IMG/VR virus record: IMGVR_UViG_3300042402_002641
Location: 124,001-188,000 of that record
From: a virus
Reading direction: 5' to 3' (one strand)
DNA: 64,000 nucleotides
Part shown: positions 41,401-50,267 of the stretch, piece by piece
How the letters are laid out: each line of letters opens with the position of its first letter
Numbering within the stretch: position 1 is the stretch's first letter
Translations under genes and position numbers: made by a program
The notes under the pieces: model-generated
The model's database searches: none
Seen by the model: only the letters and a program-made list of their open reading frames with translations
What the model was told of the DNA's origin: nothing

Positions 41401-42984
41401 GATTTGATTAAGAGAAGCCCACTCGGGTATCGTCCCAGTAGATCTTAATATTTGTCCTTCATAGCCGATAGGCAGTCTTGTAGGACCACTAGGACTGTAG
41501 TATACTAAATCACCTACTGTGGTTAAAACAGAAACTTCCGATCCAACACTTAATAAACTCCAATAGATTCCTGTAGTATCTTGGTCAGGTCTAGAATTTG
41601 GCTGACCGCCGCCGGCTGATCCTACTGTAGATCCGTCATCACCTTCTGACCTATGTGCCAGCAAACAGATATATGTGTTAGATTCAAATCTAACAGCATC
41701 ACCTTGTAGATAATCTACATCATCAGTCCAGGTGCCTTGCCAGCTAATACCAGAATTCAATCTAGTCCAGTATGAGGCATTTGGTGGTTCTGCTGAAACT
41801 GTAGCGGTCATTGAACCAGTAGCATCGCCTGTGATATCAAATGTTGAGCCACCAGATGTAGTTGAAATTGTTATGTTACCTGCGGCCACAGTCTTAACAA
41901 AATATCTAGCAGTGGTAAACACGTTGCCAAATGTTGTGCCGGTGAATCTCACTGTCATACCTACTGCGATACCTGTTGTAGAAGCTATAGTGAAGGTGTC
42001 TGTGCTAGCGGTGACTGCTGTAACTGTGACTACTGTAGATGGTGAGTTAGCTGTGGCAAGATAGGTATATCCTCCTAGTCTGACCACTTCACCGATCTTG
42101 TATGATGTTGCGTTCGTCCAGTCTGATTGAAATTTCAGTCCTTCAGTGAACAGATCCCAATTAGAAGCGGTAATTGCAGGGTTAGCCGCGGCAGATGCGG
42201 CAGTGTGTACAGTTTTAGCTATGTATTGATTACCACCGTAGCCAACTATATCTCCTGGTTGATACAGTGTAGCTGAACTCCATGTGCTTTCATATGCTAC
42301 ACCTTCGACAAATTGTGCCCAGCGACCTGCAGTACTGTCTGTTAAGAATGCACCGGCCGCGGTATGTTGTATGATACAGATCCAAAGTCCTGCACCTTCT
42401 TTTACGACGTCATTGATTTTGTATCTGGTTCCAGCAACCCAAGTAGTTTTGTATTCTACTCCTTGGTTAAAACTATCCCATTTAGCTTGATCTGCCTCCA
42501 GTCCCGATGCAGTTGTGGATGCAGATGTATGATGAGTATTACACACATAGGTGTAGCCACCATATCTAACTAGATCATTTACCTTGTAACGAGTAGATAC
42601 GTTCCAGTCGGTTTTCCAATCAAATCCTTCTGCATACACAGTCCATTTAGCTTGATCAGCTTCAAGGCCCGATGCAGTAGTAGCAGCGGATGTGTGACTG
42701 TCGTTACAGATATATAACAATCCGCCATATTTGACCACATCGTTGAGTTTGTAGAATGTACCAACAGTCCAATCTCCGGTCCATGCCTGACCGTCGCTCA
42801 TTTGGTTCCATTTGGTAGGACTATATTCAAGGTCTGTGTTGAAATCTGCAGCAGAGGTATGTCCTACCGCGCAGATATAGGTGCGCCCACCATATCTTAT
42901 TACATCATCTATGTAATAAACTGTGGCGGCACTCCAGTTGCCTTTCCATACAAATCTAATTCTACCTAGTTTAAATTCTGCCAT
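35449..42984 (-). CDS. Giant multi-domain tail fibre (2511 aa), carbohydrate-binding repeats
   Basis: The N-terminal 300 residues hold about six repeats of roughly 50 residues, each of the form W...t.Y..gDvV.ygG..Y.c...Ht....W, like CBM5/12 chitin-binding modules. A long middle part has helix-rich repeats (FQTNARKCERDVGFIVDALIYDL-type, here KCERDVGFVVDALIYDLRHG, KRDTGFIVDAMIYDL) and a beta-helix-like core (GRAELVSVFTYYAHVGYLAENG). Next come about six propeller-like repeats (VAVSNTSGTIAAYSLDGITW). The C-terminus has NGGRVFFTSTDQDGNFRVGD and STDPFFTADSDNVVPTQKAI. It is a paralogue of the 43003-48489 gene. A GATAAATA late box precedes it. Confidence 0.9.
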   Translation of the reverse strand: MAEFKLGRIRFVWKGNWSAATVYYIDDVIRYGGRTYICAVGHTSAADFNTDLEYSPTKWNQMSDGQAWTGDWTVGTFYKLNDVVKYGGLLYICNDSHTSAATTASGLEADQAKWTVYAEGFDWKTDWNVSTRYKVNDLVRYGGYTYVCNTHHTSASTTASGLEADQAKWDSFNQGVEYKTTWVAGTRYKINDVVKEGAGLWICIIQHTAAGAFLTDSTAGRWAQFVEGVAYESTWSSATLYQPGDIVGYGGNQYIAKTVHTAASAAANPAITASNWDLFTEGLKFQSDWTNATSYKIGEVVRLGGYTYLATANSPSTVVTVTAVTASTDTFTIASTTGIAVGMTVRFTGTTFGNVFTTARYFVKTVAAGNITISTTSGGSTFDITGDATGSMTATVSAEPPNASYWTRLNSGISWQGTWTDDVDYLQGDAVRFESNTYICLLAHRSEGDDGSTVGSAGGGQPNSRPDQDTTGIYWSLLSVGSEVSVLTTVGDLVYYSPSGPTRLPIGYEGQILRSTGTIPEWASLNQIDHEYFVSTDGTDLPGPTYGKTWDKPWKTIRYACEQVERGPRNPDATYLLELNRVFIQRETTEFIQNQITNNIAPFTSAFVYDDFKCERDVGFVVDALIYDLRHGGNVKTRGAANALIGGLSAEETEAYPGLAAESDESIAAYNYMVTLVENVLAQSAPAVNYQTLNGDNSTATVAQYFNADLHAESGSYTTAAELVEVITNAITARAAAVTAPQIAAALASVPARVSPNNLIRIATGQYRETLPIIVPEQTCVIGAELRSTNAGPAGSLTNLADSYYSVGALSRMETVVSQIIFGQNVTESSGNTATQSVAFPYASADEQADITQLVRVIQHQIDYRISTTHMVSNTDPTGYNGAYLTGYGAARTLIKENKEFIKAEIIAYITANYPSVQYSRTICKRDTGFIVDAMIYDLTYGGFTQTLNAGLAYFDGTTGLEIDASEVAATVASYGRLKTVMQQIAANTTVTKSAGNAATQFTDATNLTGGSAASSFIGANIDNITNLLAGDSTAATPPIVTVTSITGTDTFVTAGHSLQAGDLVVPIETQNGLTAGTRYYVIASGLTGTDFKVSTSYAGSAATGFTNGSGLTLVMTYEDRPIATNGVSSTTALITAFTTLNAQVSTIVSAMTAYIAANFPTLVYNSAKCERDAKIILDAVGYDFMFNANGQTRNAALAYLRASSSDVYSLGQKAATRAAFTYVKGLAKANVGGDTTAQARIETLMTLLDDIIYGATNEGSRCASGNRMVDYAVLQLERNRDYIVAEIDAYIDSTYTTTVTNATAATDVFTCTSTAWMQRNAAVRFTGTTFGGISAGTTYYIQNVVSSTTFKIATTRDSNTALDIASDASGSMTVALYYNSASCLRDVGTYIDALKYDLKYPGNYKSRYAARYYANSVTGSLEEDMYYLRDGTGLRDQTLQGLTGDLLAPNEFGTSRVSAGAYASLDPGWGPEDYRTWINTRSPYVQGVTTLGTACVGQKIDGALHNGGNDSIVSNDFTQVLSDGIGAWITNNGRAELVSVFTYYAHVGYLAENGGRIRGTNGNCSYGDFGAVAEGVDPTETPDTGVVDNRLKFKAVIDNIVTDGSALTQFEFLNAGIDYTEVSYVITGGGTGGSVQADEFRDDAVFEARLLDLVDDSTNAPESVGNFGGFGYITNSNTAQGGTSNSVTIAATDGESSTAYIGMKLVLTGGAGVGQFGIINTYNSGTKIAGLIKESDGTTGFDHLVAGTAIVAPDASTTYIIEPRVTFSAPGYTSTAATLPTSGTWSAVKYGETAAVYTSLTGTYSGAGVGANFTVIRNGWKYTPSLQTAGTGYVRLQTITILGTSLGGLSTANDLVITITAVNAATGAIIDFDHSGYGIGGRYVALRQGSTVGATSEDGVSWTTRPSLMPSAADWSAMTAGLFDDGSTVGKVSKFVAVAGVAANTTAAYSEDGITWTAANMGTSATWVDVVFGGFNSQKFVAISSDVTTVRISNDGENWDQTGTLTTTGFTAIAYGKNRFVAIKSGTNVTNYATTTGVTGTWTASTLPSSSNWNSIAYGNNRFVAVSNTSGTIAAYSLDGITWTASTLPATAQWTKVTYGQGVFLAVSTTTAAATSPDGVTWTTRTTSAAASGFSAITFGNRDRYGQFVGVGASTGQVATYIRTGATARARALVASNKIFQINITEPGSGYTTEPSITFTDPNNTFEAPVSVRLGSGVLANPSFVDRGATYVTSGAEVTAGDGYSNLFQSGGFVAVRQLTARPTPGANVVFGHLPDRTFKLVNVITFLGQNPGSHTAFLQISPVLTISEAPQDAVTVSTRLRYSQVRLTGHDFLSIGTGNFVETNYPGTPLQEAIPANETVDGNGGRVFFTSTDQDGNFRVGDLFNIEQSTGIATLNADAFNISGLQELNLGNVTLGGSSATINEFSTDPFFTADSDNVVPTQKAIKAFIASQIGGGGASLNVNQVTAGSIVINSNQITTTTGAAIQMLATFEFRGGVTGLPLAFNYFLN

Positions 42985-42999
42985 TTTCTACTCCGTTAT

Positions 43000-43007
43000 T
43001 ATTTATC
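43000..43007 (-). promoter_or_regulatory. Late promoter box overlapping the 43003 gene stop codon
   Basis: The minus strand reads GATAAATA, an exact match. Its TAA (43005-43003) ends the upstream giant fibre gene. A GGAG ribosome site and the ATG at 42984 follow. Confidence 0.75.
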
Positions 43008-46000
43008 TGAATGATCTATGAAACATCGATTGTGCTAACATTGTTCCTCTAATTCCTACTGTGGGTCCAACAAAGTCTGTACGTACTGGGAATATATTGC
43101 TTTGATTCGCAGTGGTGTCGATAAGATTTGGACCTACTAGTATAGTTCCTGCTATAAAACTTGTAACAGCTATTTCGCTACCGCCAACAGATAGTCTATA
43201 GGCCAGATAGGATTTGATTGCTTTCTGGGTCGGTACTACGTTATTTGAATCTTCTGTAAACAATGGATCAGTAGAAAATTCACGTACGACTGCTCCAGAT
43301 CCGCCTACACGTATTCCCCCAAGACGTAATTCACTTAATCCATTTAGATCAAAAAAGTCCGCAGAAATAGTAACAACACCTGTGGCCTGTTCTACAGCGA
43401 ATAATTCGCCTGCACGGAAGTTACCGCTTTGATCGGTAGATGTATAAAATACTCTACCACGATTTGCTTCCACTACTTCGTTTTCTGGTGCAGGAGTATA
43501 GAATCCACTGTATAATTCTGGGTAATTGGTTTCTTCGAAATTTCCTGTACCTATGTCTAAGAAATCGTGTCCAGTAACACGACACTGACTTATGTCTGTT
43601 CTAATAACTATTGATGTGTCGTGTTGTACAAAATCACGTGATTTAAATTCTGGACTGATTCTAATTTGTGCAGACAATCCTAAAGGTGTATCGTCAAGAG
43701 GTGTAATAGCAACCAACGTGTAAAAATCTGGAAGATTACCTATTGTTAGACTAGATCCAGGGCCCGGATACTGTGTTAGGCCGTTCAAAACACAGAATTT
43801 TCCTACCGGTATTACATCGGCATAGCCGTCTCCGGTGATTGTCACAGTTGTGCTGGTAGTTCTATATCCCAGTCCTCTGTTAATCCAACTTGGTTGTGCT
43901 AGAACTCCGTCGCCGGTTCTACATTCTACAGCAGGATCAGAAGAATTATTGGGATCTATGATTGTTAGAGTTGGTGATTCAATATATCCAGAACCAGGAT
44001 CCCATATTTTTACAGTACGGATTATGCCGCTACTCAGTGTCAGACGCCCTAATGCTGTGGCACCGGTTTGTATTTTATTGATATAATTAGAGTTATCAAC
44101 AGTGATCCACATTGGTGTTTTCTTGCCTACCGTTGAATCTCGCGAATCAATGTACGGATTACCAAATGCCAAGTTCTGCCATAGTTTACTGTTGGCCAAT
44201 TGCCTTGAAGTCCAAACTACTCCGTCATAACTGGTAGCGGCAAAATTAGTCTCAAAGGCACTGGCATCGTTTCCTATGTTTCGGCCACCGGTGTCACCTA
44301 TGGCAAAAAATACTCCTTGTCCATATTTGATTTTTTTCCAATAGTGTGCGGTTGATCCATCTTGTGTGGGCATCGTAGCAGGTAACCAATCAACGCCATC
44401 AAAGCTGTATGCAACTTCGCCTGTACTTGATAATGCCACAAATCTATTATTACCGTAACTGATACTGGTCCAATCTTTAGCAGACGAATCACCAATCACA
44501 TCCATGATATGTCCAGCCCACGACCATGTATTTGCTATAGAATTATAGGTTCCTACTGCAACAGTATTGCCGCTGTTTGCTAATACAACAAACGTGTTTT
44601 TACCATACGCAATATCGATCCATTCGTTGAGGGTGGAGTCGCCAAATGTAGGCAGTGCCACTGTGGTCCAACTTGTGCCGTTCAAACTATAAGCGGCAGA
44701 GTTAGAATTTGTGGCTATAGCAAGAAATACACCGCCACCGTAGATGGCACTATTCCAAGATCTAGATGCCGGCATGGATCTAGTGGTCCATGTAAATCCA
44801 TCCGGGGAGCTGGCTGCCACCGCACTGCCTGTGCGTATGGCCACAAATATATGATTACCCAATGCGGGATATGTAACTCTGCCTGCTGCAAGACATTGCC
44901 AATTTCCCGAGCTCGGCATGTTAAACCCAACCCAAGTTGTTCCGTCGTCACTATACATAGCGACATTGGTGCCGGAAGCCACAGCTATGAATTTGCCGCC
45001 TGCTCCAAAACTTTCATTTCCTGTATTTACAATCTGTTCTGCTACTGATAACACAGAGTTTGTGCTGTCATCGCTTACGTCAAGTACTTTCATTACTATG
45101 TCGTTGCCTGGAGTATCGCCACCGAGTAAATTTCCAGGAATAGTTAATAGTTGATTAACAGCATATCCTGCTCCTCCGTCATTCAGCGTGATGGTGTAGG
45201 TTCTACCATTTTTCACCACATTGAATGAGGCGTAGGCCGGAGTAACTTCAATCACAGTACCAGTTCCTGCTGTGGTGGTAGCTATATCTGTAAACGATTC
45301 AGTTGTTTCACCATAAATTATGTTGGTCCAAGATGCACTCTCTGGGCCAATAATCTGCGTGGCCGAATAAGGCGGTGCTGAAAACACCGGTCTTGGTTCT
45401 ATTCTATATACCGTATTAGTTAATAAGGGTACTGTTGCCGGTTTTCCTGATACCACATGATCCCAACCGATTGTGCCATCTGATTCTTTATAAATCGTAG
45501 CGATCTTAGTAATATTATCGTAGGCTCCTATATATCCGTATTGACCCGTTCCAGCACCGCTGGTTATGATAATTCTCATACCATTATACTGTGTAAATGT
45601 GTTTTGATCGTTTGAAGCCAATGTGATAGTGGTGGCATCTCCTCCTTGCGCATTGTTTCCTGTGGTAACAAAACCTCCCCCGCCTATTGATTGCGGTCCA
45701 GTGGTATTTTTATCTATAATTCTAGCTTCAAAAACAGCATCGTCTCTGAAATCTTCAAATATCACACTTGCATTAACACCGGCACCCTGAACACTGCCTT
45801 GTGCAGTGGTATAGTTTTCACCACAGTGAGAAAATTCAATATTCTGTATTTCGTCTACGAAATCTCCGGCAAATGCTGCAGCGACCGTTGCTTGTCCGCT
45901 GCGATTATCTATCACAGCAGTTCGCGGTATTTCGTCGACATTAACACCATCTGAAATCACGCCATACGATCCGTATGAACTGTTTCCGTTAGTGGCACGT

Positions 46001-48489
46001 ATTTTTCCGCCAGATTTTGCTAGATATCCTATGTGGCAATAGTATGAGAACACCGACACCAGTTCTGCTCGGCCGTTATTTTGAACCCAAGCACCGATTC
46101 CGTCACTTAGCACCTGAGTGAAATCGTTACTTACCATTGAACGATTTCCTCCGTTATGCAATGCGCCATCTATTTTTTGTCCGACACATCCAGTACCAAT
46201 AGTGGTAACACCCTGTATGTAGGGAGATCTAGTAGAAATCCAAGTTGTTGTGTCGTTTGGTCCCCAGCCCGGATCTAAACTTACATAAGTGCCACCCAAG
46301 GGCAATTGATACAGATCAAAAGCAAGGGGAGGACTTAATTCTGCCTCTATTCCAGTCAATGTACAGTTTCTTAACCCTGTGGCATTTCGCATGTAAAACA
46401 TGTTTACATTCGTGGTACAACCAAGCACACTGTTTACATAGTATTCAGCAGCTCTCAGTGTTTTGTAATTTCCTGTATATCTTAGATCATATTTTATCGA
46501 ATTCAAATATTCTTTTAAAAATACATCGAGTAATGTAAAATTGAAATTATATGAAGGATAAGAAAGTGCTAGATATGAACGAGCTTCTGCAAGTATAAAA
46601 TTGGTATTAGCTGTAAGAATTGTGCGAAGGTTTTCGATTTCTGCTGATAGGTTTGCGGTGTTTGTACCAACAAGGATTGGCGGAGTACCAGAAGAATTAA
46701 CATTGAAATTTATTGTAGATATAATATTTGTGAATAAATTTTCAACCACACTTGTAGCATTCACTGGTACAGCTAGAGTGAGCACCACGGGATTTTCTGT
46801 ATTATTACCGCTCTTTGAAGGAGTCACGGCATTTCCAGATATTAGATCATCTATCATGCTGCGTATTCTAGCTAATATTTCAATATGATAGACCGCATCT
46901 TGAGTTGGTAATACCGATGGTGATGCATTAATTCTGGTGGTGCGTAATTCTGCACCTAACACAACTGTGTTTGCTGGCACAATAATAGGACCAATTTCAT
47001 CGAACTGACCTGCTGTGACTTCAACTGTGGTGGTTCCGGAATATCCGTCGTTTACCTGTTCGCAGGCATACCTGATTGTGCGCCACGGTGTATCTATACT
47101 GTATCCTTGAAGCGGATTTTCTATTGTATCTATGCCATGTACCGAAACAAAAACAGTTCTGTTGAGGCTGCCCGAAGTTTCATAAGACAAAGATCCAGTT
47201 GAGCTTGCTGTTAATAACTTATTAGCATCACCGATACTCCTTGCTGTAACTCCAAATGTACTGTTATCACCTTTATTGCTGTTAACTAGATCAAATGTGA
47301 GCAAATCTCCGACACTGCTTAATCCTACTTCTGATCCTGCCTGTAACAACAAATCCCAATAATTAAATCCGCTACCGTTATCTCCTGGAAAATTTTCTCC
47401 AGAAGCAATATGTTCAACAGTACATTTATAAGCACTACCTAGATATACAATGACATCATTTATGCTATAAGAAGTTGTCTGCGTCCATGGTCCTCTAACA
47501 TTCTGTGCTGAAGTTAATAGTTCCCAATTGCTCGAATCTAAATAATCTAGGCTGCTTCCGTCGTTGACCGTGTCAGCTATAGCGATATATGTATTGCCTC
47601 CGCGACGTACTACATCCCCAGTTTTATAATCTTGGTCAGCACTCCATGTGCCTTGAAATCTAATTCCTTTACTAATTACAGCCCACTGAGTGCTGCCATC
47701 TGGATTCTCATTGTAGTTGTTGACCGTTGCATAGTAAAGATAGCCGCCATGCCGTACAATGTCGCCGATGGCAAAATAATCATTACTTGACCAACTGCTG
47801 GCGTAGTTGAATCCTGGAAATTCAGTTATAAAATTTGAATTCGTGATGACACTTTGAGCTTCGTGTCCCACGATACAGCGTAAAACGCTGCCGCCATATT
47901 TGACAAGATCATTTTCTCTATATCTGGTTCCGTTTACCCAGGTTCCGACATATTCTATACCTTCATGAACTATTTGCCAATTACCTGTCGAACTGTCGTC
48001 TGCTTCTAATCCGATTAGGACGCTTTCGCTGACGTGTTCATACCTACAACGATACACTCTACCATTGTACTTGACTACATCGCCTGGACCATAAAGAGTA
48101 TCAGGTTGCCAAGCAGTTCTCCAATTATCTGCAGATAGATAAACAGCCCAATTTGCTGCATTATCATCGAATATTCCTACAGATGTATGACTAGTCACAC
48201 ACAGATAGATAATTCCGCCGTATAGTGAAAGGTCTCCAGGATTATATAGTGTAGACGCTGTCCAGATGCCTCTCCAGGCATAACCGTCTGTCATCTTGAG
48301 CCAAGCTGGTCTTGGATCTACTCCTACTAGGAACGCCTGATCAGCAGCAAATGTTGAAGCGGTGTGTTGTCTTTGGCAAATCCATGTGCTGCCGCCATAT
48401 CTAATTACATCATCGCGATTGTATGCCGTACCGTTGCCCCACGTATTACGCCATGTGTATCTAATTCTACTGATCTTAAATTCTGCCAT
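43003..48489 (-). CDS. Giant multi-domain tail fibre (1828 aa), paralogue
   Basis: This 1828-residue protein repeats the plan of the downstream 2511-residue fibre: N-terminal W/Y/G repeats (RYTWRNTWGNGTAYNRDDVIRYGG-type, seven or so copies), a beta-helix region (NGRAELVSVFSYYCHIGYLAKSG), a set of propeller-like SPDGxTWT repeats, and the C-terminal NRGRVFYTSTDQSGNFRAGE and PLFTEDSNNVVPTQKAIKSY. The 700-residue difference is mainly in the helical repeats of the middle. Two such giant paralogues in tandem suggest a branched or two-part fibre, or alternative receptor specificity; that is inferred. Confidence 0.9.
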   Translation of the reverse strand: MAEFKISRIRYTWRNTWGNGTAYNRDDVIRYGGSTWICQRQHTASTFAADQAFLVGVDPRPAWLKMTDGYAWRGIWTASTLYNPGDLSLYGGIIYLCVTSHTSVGIFDDNAANWAVYLSADNWRTAWQPDTLYGPGDVVKYNGRVYRCRYEHVSESVLIGLEADDSSTGNWQIVHEGIEYVGTWVNGTRYRENDLVKYGGSVLRCIVGHEAQSVITNSNFITEFPGFNYASSWSSNDYFAIGDIVRHGGYLYYATVNNYNENPDGSTQWAVISKGIRFQGTWSADQDYKTGDVVRRGGNTYIAIADTVNDGSSLDYLDSSNWELLTSAQNVRGPWTQTTSYSINDVIVYLGSAYKCTVEHIASGENFPGDNGSGFNYWDLLLQAGSEVGLSSVGDLLTFDLVNSNKGDNSTFGVTARSIGDANKLLTASSTGSLSYETSGSLNRTVFVSVHGIDTIENPLQGYSIDTPWRTIRYACEQVNDGYSGTTTVEVTAGQFDEIGPIIVPANTVVLGAELRTTRINASPSVLPTQDAVYHIEILARIRSMIDDLISGNAVTPSKSGNNTENPVVLTLAVPVNATSVVENLFTNIISTINFNVNSSGTPPILVGTNTANLSAEIENLRTILTANTNFILAEARSYLALSYPSYNFNFTLLDVFLKEYLNSIKYDLRYTGNYKTLRAAEYYVNSVLGCTTNVNMFYMRNATGLRNCTLTGIEAELSPPLAFDLYQLPLGGTYVSLDPGWGPNDTTTWISTRSPYIQGVTTIGTGCVGQKIDGALHNGGNRSMVSNDFTQVLSDGIGAWVQNNGRAELVSVFSYYCHIGYLAKSGGKIRATNGNSSYGSYGVISDGVNVDEIPRTAVIDNRSGQATVAAAFAGDFVDEIQNIEFSHCGENYTTAQGSVQGAGVNASVIFEDFRDDAVFEARIIDKNTTGPQSIGGGGFVTTGNNAQGGDATTITLASNDQNTFTQYNGMRIIITSGAGTGQYGYIGAYDNITKIATIYKESDGTIGWDHVVSGKPATVPLLTNTVYRIEPRPVFSAPPYSATQIIGPESASWTNIIYGETTESFTDIATTTAGTGTVIEVTPAYASFNVVKNGRTYTITLNDGGAGYAVNQLLTIPGNLLGGDTPGNDIVMKVLDVSDDSTNSVLSVAEQIVNTGNESFGAGGKFIAVASGTNVAMYSDDGTTWVGFNMPSSGNWQCLAAGRVTYPALGNHIFVAIRTGSAVAASSPDGFTWTTRSMPASRSWNSAIYGGGVFLAIATNSNSAAYSLNGTSWTTVALPTFGDSTLNEWIDIAYGKNTFVVLANSGNTVAVGTYNSIANTWSWAGHIMDVIGDSSAKDWTSISYGNNRFVALSSTGEVAYSFDGVDWLPATMPTQDGSTAHYWKKIKYGQGVFFAIGDTGGRNIGNDASAFETNFAATSYDGVVWTSRQLANSKLWQNLAFGNPYIDSRDSTVGKKTPMWITVDNSNYINKIQTGATALGRLTLSSGIIRTVKIWDPGSGYIESPTLTIIDPNNSSDPAVECRTGDGVLAQPSWINRGLGYRTTSTTVTITGDGYADVIPVGKFCVLNGLTQYPGPGSSLTIGNLPDFYTLVAITPLDDTPLGLSAQIRISPEFKSRDFVQHDTSIVIRTDISQCRVTGHDFLDIGTGNFEETNYPELYSGFYTPAPENEVVEANRGRVFYTSTDQSGNFRAGELFAVEQATGVVTISADFFDLNGLSELRLGGIRVGGSGAVVREFSTDPLFTEDSNNVVPTQKAIKSYLAYRLSVGGSEIAVTSFIAGTILVGPNLIDTTANQSNIFPVRTDFVGPTVGIRGTMLAQSMFHRSFR

Positions 48490-48502
48490 AATTTATTCCG
48501 TT

Positions 48503-48868
48503 TTAACTTGAATGTCCAGTGGGATAGATATAACCTTGATTGATACGTTGGGTTAGTCTACCTTCATTATCGATGTAGTAAAGCATGTTTCTATTGTCCC
48601 ATCTTTGCTGAACCCATACAAGGTTCTCAAATGCTAATTCATGATCTGCTTCAATTCCATCAAGAAAATCTACACCTGGTTCGAAGTCCTCGAAATTTTC
48701 TTCGGGCGCTCCTGGCAGATTTAATTCGATGGAATCTTTGTCTTTGAGTTGGTCGCTGCGTAGCAGAAATAATTCCCCGTCGGAATTTCTGCGCAGAGCA
48801 TACCAGTATCGAGGTGAATCTCCTAGTGCTTCGTCTGGACTTGTTCCTAGATAATATGTGCTTGGCAT
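48503..48868 (-). CDS. Small conserved virion protein
   Basis: This 121-residue protein has TYYLGTSPDEALGDSPRYWY, then ALRRNSDGELFLLRSDQLKD, an acidic loop (GAPEENFEDFEPGVDFLDG), and LVWVQQRWDNRNMLYYIDNEG near the end. The compact, aromatic-rich strands look structural. It has an AAGGA ribosome site and lies between two small fibre genes in the appendage operon. Proteins of this pattern recur in marine T4-like phages; no function is known to me. Confidence 0.75.
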   Translation of the reverse strand: MPSTYYLGTSPDEALGDSPRYWYALRRNSDGELFLLRSDQLKDKDSIELNLPGAPEENFEDFEPGVDFLDGIEADHELAFENLVWVQQRWDNRNMLYYIDNEGRLTQRINQGYIYPTGHSS

Positions 48869-48877
48869 AATTATTCC

Positions 48878-49210
48878 TTATGATATCTCAACGTAACTTA
48901 CGGTAGCGTCAACACTGTCTGCTGTATCACTGACCATCCGCAGTTCTGTTTCTGCGGGGAGAATTAATTTTTCACCTTGTGTGATCACTTTCACAGATGT
49001 ATTTGGTGGAATTGTAAGACCTTTTATATAGTATACCACAGTGGTATCTACACCTACTATCTGAACGTCTACTACTACAGTGTCGTACTCCGTAACATTA
49101 GCTAGGTTACAGCCTATAACTGTGGCTCGGACTCCTGCACCAATCTCTACCACATCTGTGGGACTAGTGCCTATTTGTGTTACCAGAGCGTGTTTGAATA
49201 CTGTTGGCAT
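48878..49210 (-). CDS. Small beta-rich virion protein
   Basis: This 110-residue protein resembles the 35104-35427 protein: an N-terminal strand (VFKHALVTQIGTSPTDVVEI), VRATVIGCNLANVTEYDTVV, and a final IPPNTSVKVITQGEKLILPAETEL segment. It is predicted to be a small beta-sandwich and a probable structural subunit. An AGGA ribosome site lies upstream, next to the previous stop codon. Confidence 0.72.
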   Translation of the reverse strand: MPTVFKHALVTQIGTSPTDVVEIGAGVRATVIGCNLANVTEYDTVVVDVQIVGVDTTVVYYIKGLTIPPNTSVKVITQGEKLILPAETELRMVSDTADSVDATVSYVEIS

Positions 49211-49214
49211 ATGT

Positions 49215-50267
49215 TTATCCTAGTGTCAATGCTAATTGTGCTGCAATGTCGTTGGCTTCTGCGACAGAAACGGCTCCTGATGAACCTGCGGGACTTGCCC
49301 AGTCTGTGCCATCCCATATTTCTAAAGCCAGCGAATCTGAATTAAATCTTGTCATACCTAGTACAGCATAAGCAGTTGGTCTATTAGCATCTACACCTAC
49401 CGGAGGCACAAATCCGTTAGTGCCCTGTATCTTAAAATAACCAATGCCTGTCTGAACAATCTGCGACACAGCATCGGAGACCACATTAGTGATCACATTG
49501 TCTACTATGCGAAAATTTCCAAGCCTTACGCCGCCAACACCGTTGCCATCAATATAAAGATCTTGTCCTGTAGTAGTGGTAATTTCGTTATCGCGGAACA
49601 TCAAATTGCCCACATCTAATGCAGGCACAGAAATAGTATCTGTGAACAGATTTACAGAGTAAATGGCTCTCCAACGATAAGTGGCAGAACCTAGATCATA
49701 GGTATTGTCTGTTTCTGGAACGAGGTCGCTGCGGATGCTGGCATTGATAATGATATTATCTGTGAGCGCATCACCAATCTGTATGTTGCCGCCTATGACC
49801 ACGTTGCCTGTAGCGGAAATGTTGCCGGTGACTCCTAGATTACCGGTGATGTTAGTATTAGCAATTATATTAACTGTGCCCGACCCGTTAGGATCTAGTT
49901 CTATACTACTGTTGCTCACAGTGGTAGATATTGTATTGCCTTGTAACTGCAGATCATCTATCTGCAGTCTTGAATGATATACCGTGGCTTCACCTGCGGC
50001 AGCTGCAAAATTAATAGTATTTGAATCACTGGTGATAGTATTACCAGTGAAGTGTAGATCGCCTACATTTAGTTGTGTGTCTACAGTGAGATTGGTTGAT
50101 CGAGTATGACCGTTGACATCAAGGTCTGTGCTAGGGGCTGCTGTTTTTATCCCGATTCGAGAGTTAACAACATCCAAATAGAGTAAGTCTGTCTCGAAAG
50201 CTAAATTCTCGCCCGCACGGAGCAAGTTAGATTTCAAGAGCTGACCGGAAATACGACCAATAGCCAT
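49215..50267 (-). CDS. Fibre-type virion protein
   Basis: This 350-residue protein starts RISGQLLKSNLLRAGENLAF, then ETDLLYLDVVNSRIGIKTAAPSTDLDVNG, followed by a beta-helical shaft with GNLGVTGNISATGNVVIGGNI repeats, and ends in an EIWDGTDW-type tip (LALEIWDGTDWASP). It is a paralogue of the 50405-51499 protein, which shares the whole N-terminal block. Its 5' leader is long and folded, unlike most genes here (see the leader feature at 50268-50393). Confidence 0.85.
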   Translation of the reverse strand: MAIGRISGQLLKSNLLRAGENLAFETDLLYLDVVNSRIGIKTAAPSTDLDVNGHTRSTNLTVDTQLNVGDLHFTGNTITSDSNTINFAAAAGEATVYHSRLQIDDLQLQGNTISTTVSNSSIELDPNGSGTVNIIANTNITGNLGVTGNISATGNVVIGGNIQIGDALTDNIIINASIRSDLVPETDNTYDLGSATYRWRAIYSVNLFTDTISVPALDVGNLMFRDNEITTTTGQDLYIDGNGVGGVRLGNFRIVDNVITNVVSDAVSQIVQTGIGYFKIQGTNGFVPPVGVDANRPTAYAVLGMTRFNSDSLALEIWDGTDWASPAGSSGAVSVAEANDIAAQLALTLG

